Assembly (NCBI GenBank): GCA_022451485.1 | Contig: JAKUQS010000011.1 | Span: 1 to 64,000, forward strand | Reading direction: 5' to 3' | Origin: Gammaproteobacteria bacterium | GTDB taxonomy: Bacteria > Pseudomonadota > Gammaproteobacteria > Arenicellales > UBA868 | DNA: 64,000 bases | Part shown: piece by piece, positions 20,510-29,609 of the stretch | Layout of the letters: every line of letters begins with the position of its first letter | Numbering within the stretch: the stretch's first letter is position 1 | Notes under the pieces: generated by a model | Database searches by the model: none | What the model saw: only the letters and a program-made list of their open reading frames with translations | What the model was told of the DNA's origin: nothing | Program-made: the position numbers and the translations under genes

Positions 20510-21577
20510 TCACGCCATGGGCTCGCGATTAGGTACTTCGGGAAGGTGTTGGTCAAACCATTCCCTGACCGGCATAACCAACGGGTGACCTAGTCTTAGG
20601 GATATAAGCTTGAGTACCCTGGGCAGGTGTTCACGATAGGCCGGTTTCGCGTCCCGTGTTGCCAGGCGAGTGAAAATCCCGGCGACCTTGCAGTGTCGTT
20701 GCAAGCCAAGTATGTGATATGAGTTCATGAATAAATCAGGATGGGTATCAGGCATTGACGTTAGGTAGTGCAGTAGCATTGAGTCGACGCTCTCCGGTGT
20801 GATATCTCTGCGGGCATCTTCGAGTAGCGACATCAGGTCGTAAGCCGGAGAACCAATGACAGCATCCTGAAAATCAAGTAAACCACATTGACTGGTGTTA
20901 CCGTCGCGATTTACTTGAATAAGATTGTCAATATGAAAGTCACGCAGGACCAATGTTGGCTCAAATGCTGGCAGATGATTCAATACTTGATGCCAGGCGT
21001 CGATGTAATCTTGCCGAATTCTGGTTGAAATGTGGGATCCGCGGATAGCTGGATAGTACCAGTCTGGCATCAGTAAACTCTCGTCGATCAGGGTTTGTCG
21101 ATCATATGGAGGAACATGAATCTGAATGGCTGCACGATTTTCGTGTAGCCTAATAAGCACATCGACAGCCGATCGGTAAAGGTCGATTTCGTTTGTGCCG
21201 GAATTCAGTAGCTGTGTGAAGGTGTTATCGCCAAAATCTTCCATCAGGATAAAGCCATTGGTCTTATCATGATGGAAGATTTCTGGTGCCACCAGGCCGA
21301 GTTTATTCAGGTGATGAGCGATAGTAATGAACGGTGTAATCTGTTCGCGCATCGGGGGAGCATCCATCAACATAGCCGATACACCGGCGCGCTCTAATCT
21401 ATAGTAGCGACGGAACGACGCATCTGGCTGCAGTGCAGTGATTTTTGCATCGAACCAGCCGATTTGGCGAAGAAAGATGTTGCGCAGACGTTCTCTCTCG
21501 CTAGATGAAGGCAGCATAGCAGTTGGTAATCTATCAAGTAGAAAAGATTTAGCGATAGAGAGGTTAGAAGATACCAT
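20510..21577 (-). CDS. AmgK-like sugar kinase (aminoglycoside phosphotransferase fold)
   Basis: Probable anomeric sugar kinase that phosphorylates N-acetylmuramate/N-acetylglucosamine in the recycling route bypassing MurA. The product (355 residues from the ATG at 21577) has DASFRRYYRL near the N-terminus, the catalytic LVLRDFHIDNLIQV and the metal-binding GLLDFQDAVIGSPAYDLMSL, all as in AmgK. The partner uridylyltransferase murU, often adjacent, is not seen here. The start overlaps imuB by 14 bp, so the gene appears to be the distal member of the lexA-imuA-imuB transcript; an ATG at 21517 would remove the overlap. Neither start has a strong Shine-Dalgarno site. Confidence 0.82.
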   Translation of the reverse strand: MVSSNLSIAKSFLLDRLPTAMLPSSSERERLRNIFLRQIGWFDAKITALQPDASFRRYYRLERAGVSAMLMDAPPMREQITPFITIAHHLNKLGLVAPEIFHHDKTNGFILMEDFGDNTFTQLLNSGTNEIDLYRSAVDVLIRLHENRAAIQIHVPPYDRQTLIDESLLMPDWYYPAIRGSHISTRIRQDYIDAWHQVLNHLPAFEPTLVLRDFHIDNLIQVNRDGNTSQCGLLDFQDAVIGSPAYDLMSLLEDARRDITPESVDSMLLHYLTSMPDTHPDLFMNSYHILGLQRHCKVAGIFTRLATRDAKPAYREHLPRVLKLISLRLGHPLVMPVREWFDQHLPEVPNREPMA

Positions 21578-23093
21578 GGGCAAACCAGTGCCCGGTGTTT
21601 AATTCTCGAAAGATCCATAGATCAATATGGTGATTATTTCGTGCGTGATAATAATCACGTCTGACAGGAAATGTATCCCACCATCCGCTGACAATGCGTT
21701 CATATTCTTTTGCCACTTCTAAAGGACCGTGAAAATACGGATTGCCATCGATGACCTCCAGGATATGCGGCTTTAGGAATAACCACAGAGGACGTGGGGC
21801 GTATTGATGTTTTGGATCAGTTTCTCCAGGTTCGCAGAATGACCAGGCGTGTTCTGGACGATATTCTGCATGGGTGCGCAAGCCGAGTACTTGTTGATTG
21901 CCAAGGCGATGACGTAATCGATCCAAGAGCATTGGCCATGTATCCATATCGGTGGCCGAAAAAAGGGAGGAATTTTGTTCGCCAATGTGACGTAATGGCG
22001 TTGCACAGAGTGTTATCTTTTTGACTGCATCGGTGAGATGAATCGCATCAAAGGCTAGATGGGTGAGCTCTAACAACGATTTTTCTCCGTATCGTTCATC
22101 AGTCAGACGCAGAGTAATAGGGGTGGGAGGTTGATCAGCATGATGTAGCAACCAATCAATTTGGTTAACATGTTTGCATGTGTGTAGTAATTGGCTGACG
22201 AGTGCTTGCACTAGTATTTTTGCCCAAGGCATTAATTGCTCAACTTGTGTCCTGGCGGGCAGACATTCCATAGTTTTCTCAAATCTATACGATGGAATAA
22301 ATGTGATTTGGGGATCGGCTTCTACACCGGTTAGCCGATCGAGCATGTTCAAAATAGCGGGTCCCAGGCGACGGGCGAGCCCACTTCGCGGTAATCGTAA
22401 GAGAGCTCCAATTTTTTGAATACCGATCTGTTGTAGCAGTTTCTGTTGGTGCTGGTTCAGTTCCAATAAATCGACTGGTATTTGACTGATAGAAGCAACT
22501 AATCGAGTTTGGTTGATAATTAGAACACTGCTGGAATGACGAGCGCATAGCATTGCGCTAGACGGAGTTGGCGTAATTGCTAGATGAACACATGAGTATT
22601 GTCGATTTATCCAGGACTTAATTTCTGCTAAGAGGGGGTTAAGTCCGCCGTAAAGTCTTAGGCTGCCAGCGATTTCTAGCAGTAAGCCACTTGAATGCAC
22701 GACCACATTTGGCGACCAGTAGATAGCCTGTGTTGCCAGTTTTACTAGAGCTTGTTGCTCAGCTTGGTGGTTTCGAATGAATGCACGTAACCCGGTGAGG
22801 CGGGCATGTGCAACCGATAGAGACATGCCAGTAATAATGCCGTTACGCTGTGCATGATTATCAACTGCCACAATGGAATAAGGTCGCTGACTTGTTTCAT
22901 AGACCACAGTGGGTGTGGTGATTGGGCCAAGCGCGAATACCTCTAAGGGTAACAGCGGCAAGTGTATCGCCAGCCACAAGGTGTCGCTGTGATGTTCTTG
23001 AATCTCATTCCTGGTAGATGAGTTGGGCACACAGCACAGCGATTGATTGGCACCGAAGTTAATCGTGGGAATAGTTGGGATGCTAGGTGACAT
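21564..23093 (-). CDS. imuB: ImuB, Y-family polymerase-like mutasome protein
   Basis: Catalytically inactive Y-family polymerase relative that bridges ImuA, the beta clamp and the error-prone polymerase DnaE2 during SOS mutagenesis. The 509 residues open with TLWLAIHLPLLPLEVFALG, contain SIVAVDNHAQRNGIITGMS and SSGLLLEIAGSLRLYGGL (where active polymerases have their acidic residues), the RLPRSGLARRLGPAILNMLD thumb region, and the C-terminal SGWWDTFPVRRDYYHARN block typical of ImuB. It follows imuA by 39 bp. No dnaE2 follows; the next gene is the AmgK-like kinase. Confidence 0.93.
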   Translation of the reverse strand: MSPSIPTIPTINFGANQSLCCVPNSSTRNEIQEHHSDTLWLAIHLPLLPLEVFALGPITTPTVVYETSQRPYSIVAVDNHAQRNGIITGMSLSVAHARLTGLRAFIRNHQAEQQALVKLATQAIYWSPNVVVHSSGLLLEIAGSLRLYGGLNPLLAEIKSWINRQYSCVHLAITPTPSSAMLCARHSSSVLIINQTRLVASISQIPVDLLELNQHQQKLLQQIGIQKIGALLRLPRSGLARRLGPAILNMLDRLTGVEADPQITFIPSYRFEKTMECLPARTQVEQLMPWAKILVQALVSQLLHTCKHVNQIDWLLHHADQPPTPITLRLTDERYGEKSLLELTHLAFDAIHLTDAVKKITLCATPLRHIGEQNSSLFSATDMDTWPMLLDRLRHRLGNQQVLGLRTHAEYRPEHAWSFCEPGETDPKHQYAPRPLWLFLKPHILEVIDGNPYFHGPLEVAKEYERIVSGWWDTFPVRRDYYHARNNHHIDLWIFRELNTGHWFAHGIF

Positions 23094-23132
23094 ATAGAGA
23101 TCAACGAATACGGACTACTGCGGTGCCAGTTT

Positions 23133-23789
23133 TTAAACAATTAGATCAAATGTGTTTGGACTGTTGAGGGGGTTCATGGTGTCGCGGCATATCGCCAGTT
23201 TGCCTTCCGTTTTCCCACCCCGGCACTTGAGAATAGTGAGCATGGCTCCTGTTCCAGTCGGTTTAAACAAGAGACGCAACGCAGCTGTGGTTGGCATCGT
23301 TGCAGCACGCCAATGTCGAAAGCACAACCCCCAAGTACCGCCAACCTCAGAGGCCAGTTGTAACCGTCTTGTAGCTGTAAATGATAGGTTTTTTGGCCAG
23401 TACAGAACGGCACTGCAGGCACCGGAACGAAGCGCTTGTTCTGCCGCCCATAGTGCGTCGGTTTCTTGTCGTGGTTTTAAAATCACCGTCTTGTCAAGAC
23501 TAATACCCCGGCTTGTTAAGGCCGGTGGGTATGGAATATGTGGAGGATGTATCCAGATTTGATGATGCTTAAGTGCGGTTAATTGCAAAAGCCCTGGCAG
23601 TACCAGCCACAGTGGACTGTGTGCAATATCATCAATAAGAATTTCTGTCAGGGCGCCTAATGGCCAACCGCCACCTGGCAGATAGGCATCAAGTGGACGA
23701 AAGCCGCTTGAGAGTACTCGCCCTGCAGAGGGACTGTTTTGGAAACCTCGCCAGATATCTCTTCGTTGCAGGCATGACGCTAAACTCAC
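23133..23789 (-). CDS. imuA: ImuA, RecA/SulA-like mutasome protein
   Basis: Partner of ImuB in damage-induced mutagenesis, distantly related to RecA. The 218 residues contain [22 protein letters not shown] near the N-terminus (a RecA-like substrate-loop region; I see no standard Walker A GxxxxGKT), and [10 protein letters not shown]-like C-terminal sequence ([10 protein letters not shown]). The start is GTG at 23789, overlapping the lexA stop by four bases (GTGA), which implies translational coupling and joint LexA control. Confidence 0.9.
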   Translation of the reverse strand: MSLASCLQRRDIWRGFQNSPSAGRVLSSGFRPLDAYLPGGGWPLGALTEILIDDIAHSPLWLVLPGLLQLTALKHHQIWIHPPHIPYPPALTSRGISLDKTVILKPRQETDALWAAEQALRSGACSAVLYWPKNLSFTATRRLQLASEVGGTWGLCFRHWRAATMPTTAALRLLFKPTGTGAMLTILKCRGGKTEGKLAICRDTMNPLNSPNTFDLIV

Positions 23790-24391
23790 GGTAATTTTCC
23801 GTTACGGATTACGCCGACTCCGATGCCTTCGATAGCGAGTGATTGATTTCTAAGATCTACCCGGATGGGTTCAAAGTCAGGATTGTGGGGTAGCAGGGTA
23901 ACAACGTTACCTCGTTTTCGAAACTGCTTGACAGTCACCTCGTCTTCCAGTCGGGCGACCACGATATGACCGTTGTTGGCTTCCTTGCTTCGATGAACAG
24001 CTAGCAGGTCACGGTCAAGAATTCCAGCATCTCGCATGCTCATACCACGTACTCGTAACAGGTAATGAGCTTTGGGTCTGAACAGTCGGTCGGGCAGTGG
24101 ATAGTGGTCTTCGATATGTTCGCTGGCTAGAATTGGGTTGCCGGCTGCTACTTCACCCACCACGGGCACTCCGGCGGGTGCCAGAAGACGAATGCCGCGC
24201 GAGGTGCCTGATTGCAGTTCTATCATTCCCTTGCGGGCAAGCGCCCGCAAATGTTCTTCGGCCGCATTGGCCGAACGAAACCCCAGTTGTTTTGAAATCT
24301 CGGCCCGGGTCGGCGGCATGCCAGCGCGGTAAACAAACTCCTGGATACATGCCAGTACTTTTAACTGCCGGTCGGTCAATGTTGTGGCCAT
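23786..24391 (-). CDS. lexA: SOS repressor LexA
   Basis: Represses SOS genes and self-cleaves when stimulated by RecA filaments. The 201-residue protein has the winged-helix domain ([20 protein letters not shown], close to E. coli), the Ala83-Gly84 cleavage bond in GEVAAGNP, and the Ser118/Lys155 catalytic dyad in VRGMSMRD and DEVTVKQF. The ATG at 24391 is supported by the N-terminal match. The recognition helix resembles E. coli LexA, fitting the CTG-N10-CAG operator upstream. Confidence 0.97.
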   Translation of the reverse strand: MATTLTDRQLKVLACIQEFVYRAGMPPTRAEISKQLGFRSANAAEEHLRALARKGMIELQSGTSRGIRLLAPAGVPVVGEVAAGNPILASEHIEDHYPLPDRLFRPKAHYLLRVRGMSMRDAGILDRDLLAVHRSKEANNGHIVVARLEDEVTVKQFRKRGNVVTLLPHNPDFEPIRVDLRNQSLAIEGIGVGVIRNGKLP

Positions 24392-24442
24392 GGAAAGAAT
24401 CCTATGATGGGTCTAGGAGCTAATATTTATTAGCATCATATA

Positions 24443-24458
24443 CTGTAATTATATACAG
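24443..24458. promoter_or_regulatory. LexA operator (SOS box) of lexA-imuA-imuB
   Basis: The 16-mer CTGTAATTATATACAG matches the gammaproteobacterial consensus CTGT-N8-ACAG in all eight fixed positions. It lies 52 bp upstream of the lexA ATG. On the minus strand it contains a perfect TATAAT (24453-24448), and a TGGACA that could serve as -35 lies at 24478-24473 with a long 19 bp spacer. LexA bound here would cover the promoter, giving autorepression of lexA and control of imuA, imuB and possibly the AmgK-like gene. Confidence 0.9.
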
Positions 24459-24626
24459 TATATTGAATTTCCTGTCCATCTATTGCAGATGTATCTGTCG
24501 AGTGAGAAAAAATTTATCGTAGGAAACTTATCCTGGCCAGTGAGGCAAAACACCTTTCAAACAGAGAGCCCCTCTCTGCTAGTCGCCCGTGCTAGGCTCG
24601 GAACATGATCCGGATGGGAGACGAAG

Positions 24627-26315
24627 ATGGAACCGGAAGCGTTTTTATCAAAGGCAGACTTGATTGTTACCGACGGTAAGGTGGCAACCCTTGATGCTGC
24701 TGGCACGATAGCTGAGGCGATTGCCATTAAAGGCGAGCGGATACTTGCTGTTGGCCGAACTGAAGCGATTACCGAGTTTGCCTGTTCCCAGACACAGGAG
24801 ATTAACGCAGCTGGCCGTCTTGTGGTTCCAGGACTGATCGATGGACATGCCCACATGGATCGGGAGGGATTGAAGGAGGTATTGCCCTCTCTCGCAGGCT
24901 GCCGATCGATCAACGAGATCTGCGAGCGTATTCGACATCTCACGGAAGAAACGCCTCCGGGAGAATGGATTGTGACGATGCCGGTCGGTGACCCGCCGTT
25001 CTACCAGGATGTGCCAGAACTACTGAGCGAAGGACGTTTCCCCGATCGCCATGATCTAGACCGGGTTGCTCCGGATCATCCCGTTTATATTCGTGCTATT
25101 TGGGGTCATTGGCGCAACACTTTGCCGCTGGTTTCGATTGCAAATACGAGGGCGTTAGAACGTGCGGGGATTACGAGCGCTACGCAATCGCCTTCGGTAA
25201 ATGTACATATTGAGGCACTCTCTTCCGGCGGTCAGTTGACCGGGCGTTTCTTCGAGTGGATCTATAAACCACTTGTCGAAAAAACACTCATGGCTTGTAT
25301 TCCACGTTTCACATTGAAACAACGTATCACTGGTCTGCAGCGCTCTATGCAGGTATACAACGGCTACGGAACGACCAGTGTGTTTGAGGGGCACGGCGTT
25401 GCAGGAGAGGTGCTCGCGGCTTATCAGGATCTCCGAGCGGCGGGACCATTGCCGGTTCGTGCCAATCTCATGTTCAGTCCGGCGTGGCCTAATGTCGATG
25501 CGGCGGTAGTAAAAGACCTGTTACTCGATTGGGGTCGTTGGCTCGCGGGACGTGGCTTGGGAGATGAGTATCTCCGCATCGCAGGCCTCTACACCGAAGC
25601 AGATTATTCTGAGGAGAACCGTTTGCGGGCGCTTTGCTCCCCTTATACCGGCTGGGCAGGGTTCAATTTTGACGCGGCATTGCCCGAGGATGTGATGATC
25701 GAAATGATGGTCGAGGCCGCACGGGCTGGGATTCGAGTGGGTTCTTTTGACACAAATATTTTGGATTTGTATGAGAAGGTTGACGCCAAGGTCCCGATTG
25801 GAGAGCAACGATGGATAATCGAACACGTGGGTATTCTTGACGCTGATCAGGTACGGCGTCTCCGAGATCTGGGTGTGGTTCTTCAAGCTTATACCTATAA
25901 ATGGATCTATCAGGATGGTGAGGCACTTCGTCGTCGATTGGGACCCGATGGTGAAGAGACTGTCGTGCCGATGCGCGATCTTATCGATGCTGGTGTACAC
26001 GTCTCGCTGGCTACGGATAATGTCCCCCCCACGCTGTTTGTGCCGATAAGCCAGGTTGTGGGGCGCCGCACCGAGGGTGGCAGTCGACCGATTGGCGCGG
26101 GACAAACCATTAGTCGAATGGAAGCCCTCGCCGCTGCTAGTCGTGAGGGCGCATGGCTTAGTTTTGAGGAGGCAGAAAAGGGAACGCTGGAGGTCGGTAA
26201 GTTTGCCGACCTCGCGATCCTAAGTGAAGATTTACTCACCGTGGAGGAAGAACGAATTTCCGCCATTACCTCTGATGTCACCATCACTGGGGGTAAGGTA
26301 GTTCACCGGGCTTAG
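24627..26315 (+). CDS. YtcJ-like metal-dependent amidohydrolase
   Basis: Amidohydrolase-superfamily enzyme; substrate unknown. The 562 residues have the small beta-sandwich start (DLIVTDGKVATLDAAGTIAE), the metal-binding VPGLIDGHAHMDREG, a late TDNVPP segment where the superfamily's catalytic Asp lies (LATDNVPPTLFVP), and the closing GTLEVGKFADLAILSEDL block. GGGAGACGAAG before the ATG at 24627 is a good ribosome-binding site. It lies 127 bp upstream of the TcuA-like flavoprotein and may share its pathway. Confidence 0.85.
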   Translation: MEPEAFLSKADLIVTDGKVATLDAAGTIAEAIAIKGERILAVGRTEAITEFACSQTQEINAAGRLVVPGLIDGHAHMDREGLKEVLPSLAGCRSINEICERIRHLTEETPPGEWIVTMPVGDPPFYQDVPELLSEGRFPDRHDLDRVAPDHPVYIRAIWGHWRNTLPLVSIANTRALERAGITSATQSPSVNVHIEALSSGGQLTGRFFEWIYKPLVEKTLMACIPRFTLKQRITGLQRSMQVYNGYGTTSVFEGHGVAGEVLAAYQDLRAAGPLPVRANLMFSPAWPNVDAAVVKDLLLDWGRWLAGRGLGDEYLRIAGLYTEADYSEENRLRALCSPYTGWAGFNFDAALPEDVMIEMMVEAARAGIRVGSFDTNILDLYEKVDAKVPIGEQRWIIEHVGILDADQVRRLRDLGVVLQAYTYKWIYQDGEALRRRLGPDGEETVVPMRDLIDAGVHVSLATDNVPPTLFVPISQVVGRRTEGGSRPIGAGQTISRMEALAAASREGAWLSFEEAEKGTLEVGKFADLAILSEDLLTVEEERISAITSDVTITGGKVVHRA

Positions 26316-26442
26316 CTCTGATGCGGTTGCTACCGTGGTGCTTCTTATCGATCGTTACACGAAAACGTGCGACATTGGGTCAAGAGATTAAAATACCGGG
26401 TTAATGAAGAAAACTTGATGTTTAGCTTACGGAGAACACTTG

Positions 26443-27933
26443 ATGTCGGATTATGACGTGGTGGTTGTTGGCGCGGGTAATGCCGCTTTGTCCGCGGCCA
26501 TGGCGGCTCGGGAAAATGGCGCCCGGGTTTTGATTCTGGAAAAGGCTTCAGAAGAGGAGAAGGGCGGCAACTCTTACTTCACCGCGGGTGGATTTAGATT
26601 CTGCCATACGGGCATCGATGATGTGGCAACCGATGTGTTGACAGATCTGTCGCCCGCGGAACGTGAGCAGACGGTATTACCAGTGCATGATCGCGAGATT
26701 TTTTATGAAGCGCTAATGAAAGTCACTCATCACCAGTCTGACGAAACTATGGCATGGCAGCTTATTGATGGATCTCGTCAGGCTTTAGTTTGGCTTCGAA
26801 GTCACGGTATCCGCTTCATTCCAATGTTTGGTCGCCAGTCTTTCCTGATCGACGGGAAGCACCAGTTTTATGGGGGCGTGAATATAGAAGCTGTAGGAGG
26901 TGGTTCCGGTCTGGTAGAAATGGAACTCGCCGAAGTGAATCGAATGGGTTGCCACATTCGTTATTCAACGGGCGCGACGAAACTTCTCCAGGGAAAAGAT
27001 CGTCGGATCACGGGCCTCGAAGTACGTGGATCTGAGGGCTACGAGACGATTTCAGCGCCCGCCGTGGTGCTGGCATGCGGTGGGTTTGAATCGAACCCGG
27101 AGATGCGGGTTCGATATCTGGGGCAGGGCTGGGATCTTTGCCGCGTACGCGGCACTCGACACAATATGGGTGATGGTATTCGAATGGCTCTGGAAATTGG
27201 TGCCCAACCTTATGGCAACTGGTCGGGCTGTCATTCAGTCGGCTGGGATATTTCTGCACCACCTTATGGAGACAGGTTTGTCCTGGATAACTTTCAGAAA
27301 CATTCCTATCCCTGGGGCATCATGGTCAACATAAAGGGAGAGCGTTTCGTCGACGAAGGTGAAGATGTGCGCAACCACACTTACGTAAAATTCGGCCGGG
27401 AGATTATGGGCCAACCCTTTCGAACCGCTATTCAGATTTTCGATCAAAAGACTATTCCACTCTTGCGTGATGAGTACCGCATCAAACAGGTGACTAAGTA
27501 CACGGCAAACACCATCGAGGAACTGGCAGGTGAGCTAGAGATCAACCCGCAGTCGTTAAAAGCTACGGTAAAGGAGTTCAACGGGGCCTGTCAGTCAGGT
27601 GATTTCAACCCATCTATCCTTGATGGCCTGACTACGCAGGGTCTCGCTATTGACAAGACTAACTGGGCGTTGGCGATCGATGAGCCACCCTTTGAAGCCT
27701 ATGTGACCACGACGGGGATCACTTTTACATTCGGTGGTTTACGCATCAATGAATGGGGCGAGACACAGGATCTGTCCGACCGTTCGATTCCTGGATTGTA
27801 CGCAGCCGGTGAATTGGTAGGCGGACTCTTTTTCGAGAATTATCCAGGGGGATCAGGATTAACGGCTGGAACGGTCTTTGGCAAACTGGCGGGTGAGAGC
27901 GCTGCAGCCTATGCCGTGTCTAACGCAACGTGA
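26443..27933 (+). CDS. TcuA-like FAD-dependent dehydrogenase
   Basis: Flavoprotein of the fumarate reductase/succinate dehydrogenase flavoprotein family, closest in layout to TcuA, which oxidises tricarballylate to cis-aconitate. The 496 residues start with an FAD-binding Rossmann motif (DVVVVGAGNAALSAAMAARE), continue with EEEKGGNSYFTAGGFRF, VVLACGGFESNPEMR, and end with the second FAD-contact block GLYAAGELVGGLFFENYPGG. The ATG at 26443 is preceded by CGGAG. The electron-transfer partner TcuB is absent here; the MFS gene on the other strand could be the carrier, as TcuC is in Salmonella. Substrate is inferred, not shown. Confidence 0.82.
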   Translation: MSDYDVVVVGAGNAALSAAMAARENGARVLILEKASEEEKGGNSYFTAGGFRFCHTGIDDVATDVLTDLSPAEREQTVLPVHDREIFYEALMKVTHHQSDETMAWQLIDGSRQALVWLRSHGIRFIPMFGRQSFLIDGKHQFYGGVNIEAVGGGSGLVEMELAEVNRMGCHIRYSTGATKLLQGKDRRITGLEVRGSEGYETISAPAVVLACGGFESNPEMRVRYLGQGWDLCRVRGTRHNMGDGIRMALEIGAQPYGNWSGCHSVGWDISAPPYGDRFVLDNFQKHSYPWGIMVNIKGERFVDEGEDVRNHTYVKFGREIMGQPFRTAIQIFDQKTIPLLRDEYRIKQVTKYTANTIEELAGELEINPQSLKATVKEFNGACQSGDFNPSILDGLTTQGLAIDKTNWALAIDEPPFEAYVTTTGITFTFGGLRINEWGETQDLSDRSIPGLYAAGELVGGLFFENYPGGSGLTAGTVFGKLAGESAAAYAVSNAT

Positions 27934-29227
27934 GCGATTTTGGCTGCGGGCCTCGGCGTGTAATCAGATACCAGGACAGTGCAAGGATCTGTAGTGCCAG
28001 CATTAATCCAAATCCGAGGCGGTACCCATGGTCGAGATATCCGCCATTGATAGCTGGCCATTGATTAATGATTAGGCCAAGTCCCGCCTGCGCAAGAAAT
28101 GCGCAAAGGAAAGTACACACATTCTGCGCTGTGATCACGCGACCGGCGAGCGCCTTTGGAAACTGTTGTGCGAGGCCAGCGTAGGTCAGTATGGTGGCAC
28201 TGGAGAGGAACCCATAGGCCATCCATGTGATGCTGGCTGCATGGGTGATGCCGGCCACGATCACAACCTGGGGCAGTAGCCCGATCGACATGGCGACGAC
28301 TGCTGTCGTCATAGTGGTTATGCCTTTTACTGATAATGCTTCAGTGATCTTTCCGATCACCAAATAACCGGCAATAAGGGCTGCGGTCATGGCAGCGAGG
28401 GCGTTGGCAGCGGATGTGCGGTCGAGTTCTGCTACATCCATTAGCCAGGCAGTAGCCCACAAACCCTGTATGGCCATCATAGTGCCGGAGGTGATTGCAG
28501 TGAGTGGGGCGATGGAAAAAAATCGGCGATCGGACAGGACGTGCCACAGCCCCTGGGATCCTACAGTTTGTGGCGGTGAATCGCTGACCGTATCAGGATC
28601 CGGTGGCACAATAATCCAGAGGATGATTGCAACGACCAGTGCCATTGCGCCTGCCAGGACAAAGATGTCGCGCCACGATATGAATTGCAACAGGATTTCG
28701 ATAGGTCGAGTTGCTGCCAGTGCGCCGAGACCGCCGATGGCCATTTGTGCGCCATTAATGACAGGCAATCGATTGGCTGGAAACCACATAACGTACGCTT
28801 TGAACGCGCCCATCAGACATGCGGATACGCCGAGACCGATCAGGCAACGACCTACGACAAGTCCAGCAAGGCTATGGGCATTGGCGAAGAGAAATGCACC
28901 GGCTGCAGCGATCGTGAGTAGTGTGGCTTCCGTTCGGCGCGGACCAAAGCGATCGAGGAGTAACCCAAGCGGCAACTGAAAGACTGCAAATGGCAAAAAG
29001 TAGGCGCTGGTTAAAAGGCCAAGGCTGGCCGCATCCAGATGCAGATCGACGGTAAGATCGGTGGCGATAATGGCATTACCGACCCGGAAGGCATAGGAGA
29101 GAAAATAACCCAGTGCAAACGGGATAAAGACTCGTACGACCCGTAGTGAGCTTAATGAATGAGAGGAAGAGGCCACTATAGAGTTGTTAGAAAGCGGGAA
29201 AATAAGTTTAAGGGTCACCGGTACCAA
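27920..29227 (-). CDS. MFS transporter
   Basis: Twelve-helix major facilitator carrier of about 435 residues. The TM2-TM3 loop carries the family signature as LPLGLLLDRFGPRRTE, and GRCLIGLGVSACLMGAFKAY is the TM4-TM5 region. The maximal start is TTG at 29227; a GTG at 29176 directly precedes the first helix and is equally possible. The 3' end overlaps the TcuA-like gene by 14 bp in convergent orientation. Substrate is unknown; a link to the flavoprotein and amidohydrolase is inferred only from position. Confidence 0.85.
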   Translation of the reverse strand: MVPVTLKLIFPLSNNSIVASSSHSLSSLRVVRVFIPFALGYFLSYAFRVGNAIIATDLTVDLHLDAASLGLLTSAYFLPFAVFQLPLGLLLDRFGPRRTEATLLTIAAAGAFLFANAHSLAGLVVGRCLIGLGVSACLMGAFKAYVMWFPANRLPVINGAQMAIGGLGALAATRPIEILLQFISWRDIFVLAGAMALVVAIILWIIVPPDPDTVSDSPPQTVGSQGLWHVLSDRRFFSIAPLTAITSGTMMAIQGLWATAWLMDVAELDRTSAANALAAMTAALIAGYLVIGKITEALSVKGITTMTTAVVAMSIGLLPQVVIVAGITHAASITWMAYGFLSSATILTYAGLAQQFPKALAGRVITAQNVCTFLCAFLAQAGLGLIINQWPAINGGYLDHGYRLGFGLMLALQILALSWYLITRRGPQPKSLTLR

Positions 29228-29323
29228 GCAGCGCCGTTTCGCATTGACGCCGCGTGTCGAGGTGTTTTCACGCCTGTGCTAGAGTACGCCGCCTCGGGGA
29301 TTCGATTGGTTAGTGAGATGATT

Positions 29324-29530
29324 ATGGACGAGGAAGTCTTCAACATACAGCTCAGAAAGTTTCTGAAAAAAGTTGGCATTCAGTCGCAGCGTGAGATTGA
29401 ACAAGCGGTGCGTACCGGTGTTGATAGCGGTTCGCTAAGTGGAGAAGAAAAACTCAAGGCTTCGGTGTTACTAAGGGTTCCCGAAGCTGGCGTTGAAATT
29501 ACTATCGAAGATGATATCGCGCTGCGTTAG
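29324..29530 (+). CDS. DUF6494 family small protein
   Basis: A 68-residue protein reading MDEEVFNIQLRKFLKKVGIQ, then SQREIEQAVRTGVDSGSLSG, and ending in an acidic segment with EITIEDDIALR. It matches the short proteobacterial family I know as DUF6494, of unknown function. ATG 29324 is chosen because GTGAG lies six bases upstream; ATG 29318 is possible. An upstream extension to 29159 would overlap the MFS gene and is unlikely. Confidence 0.75.
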   Translation: MDEEVFNIQLRKFLKKVGIQSQREIEQAVRTGVDSGSLSGEEKLKASVLLRVPEAGVEITIEDDIALR

Positions 29531-29609
29531 TGCATTGTTACTCGACATCCTCCAGGACTGATACGGTTCTCTATCTCGCATCGCTGCAGTCGGCGTACGA
29601 TTATTCTTG

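Noticed and set aside
24562-24578. CAGAGAG-CCC-CTCTCTG hairpin upstream of the amidohydrolase
   Set aside because: Perfect but short stem with no T-run and no known regulator motif; not called as a terminator or operator.
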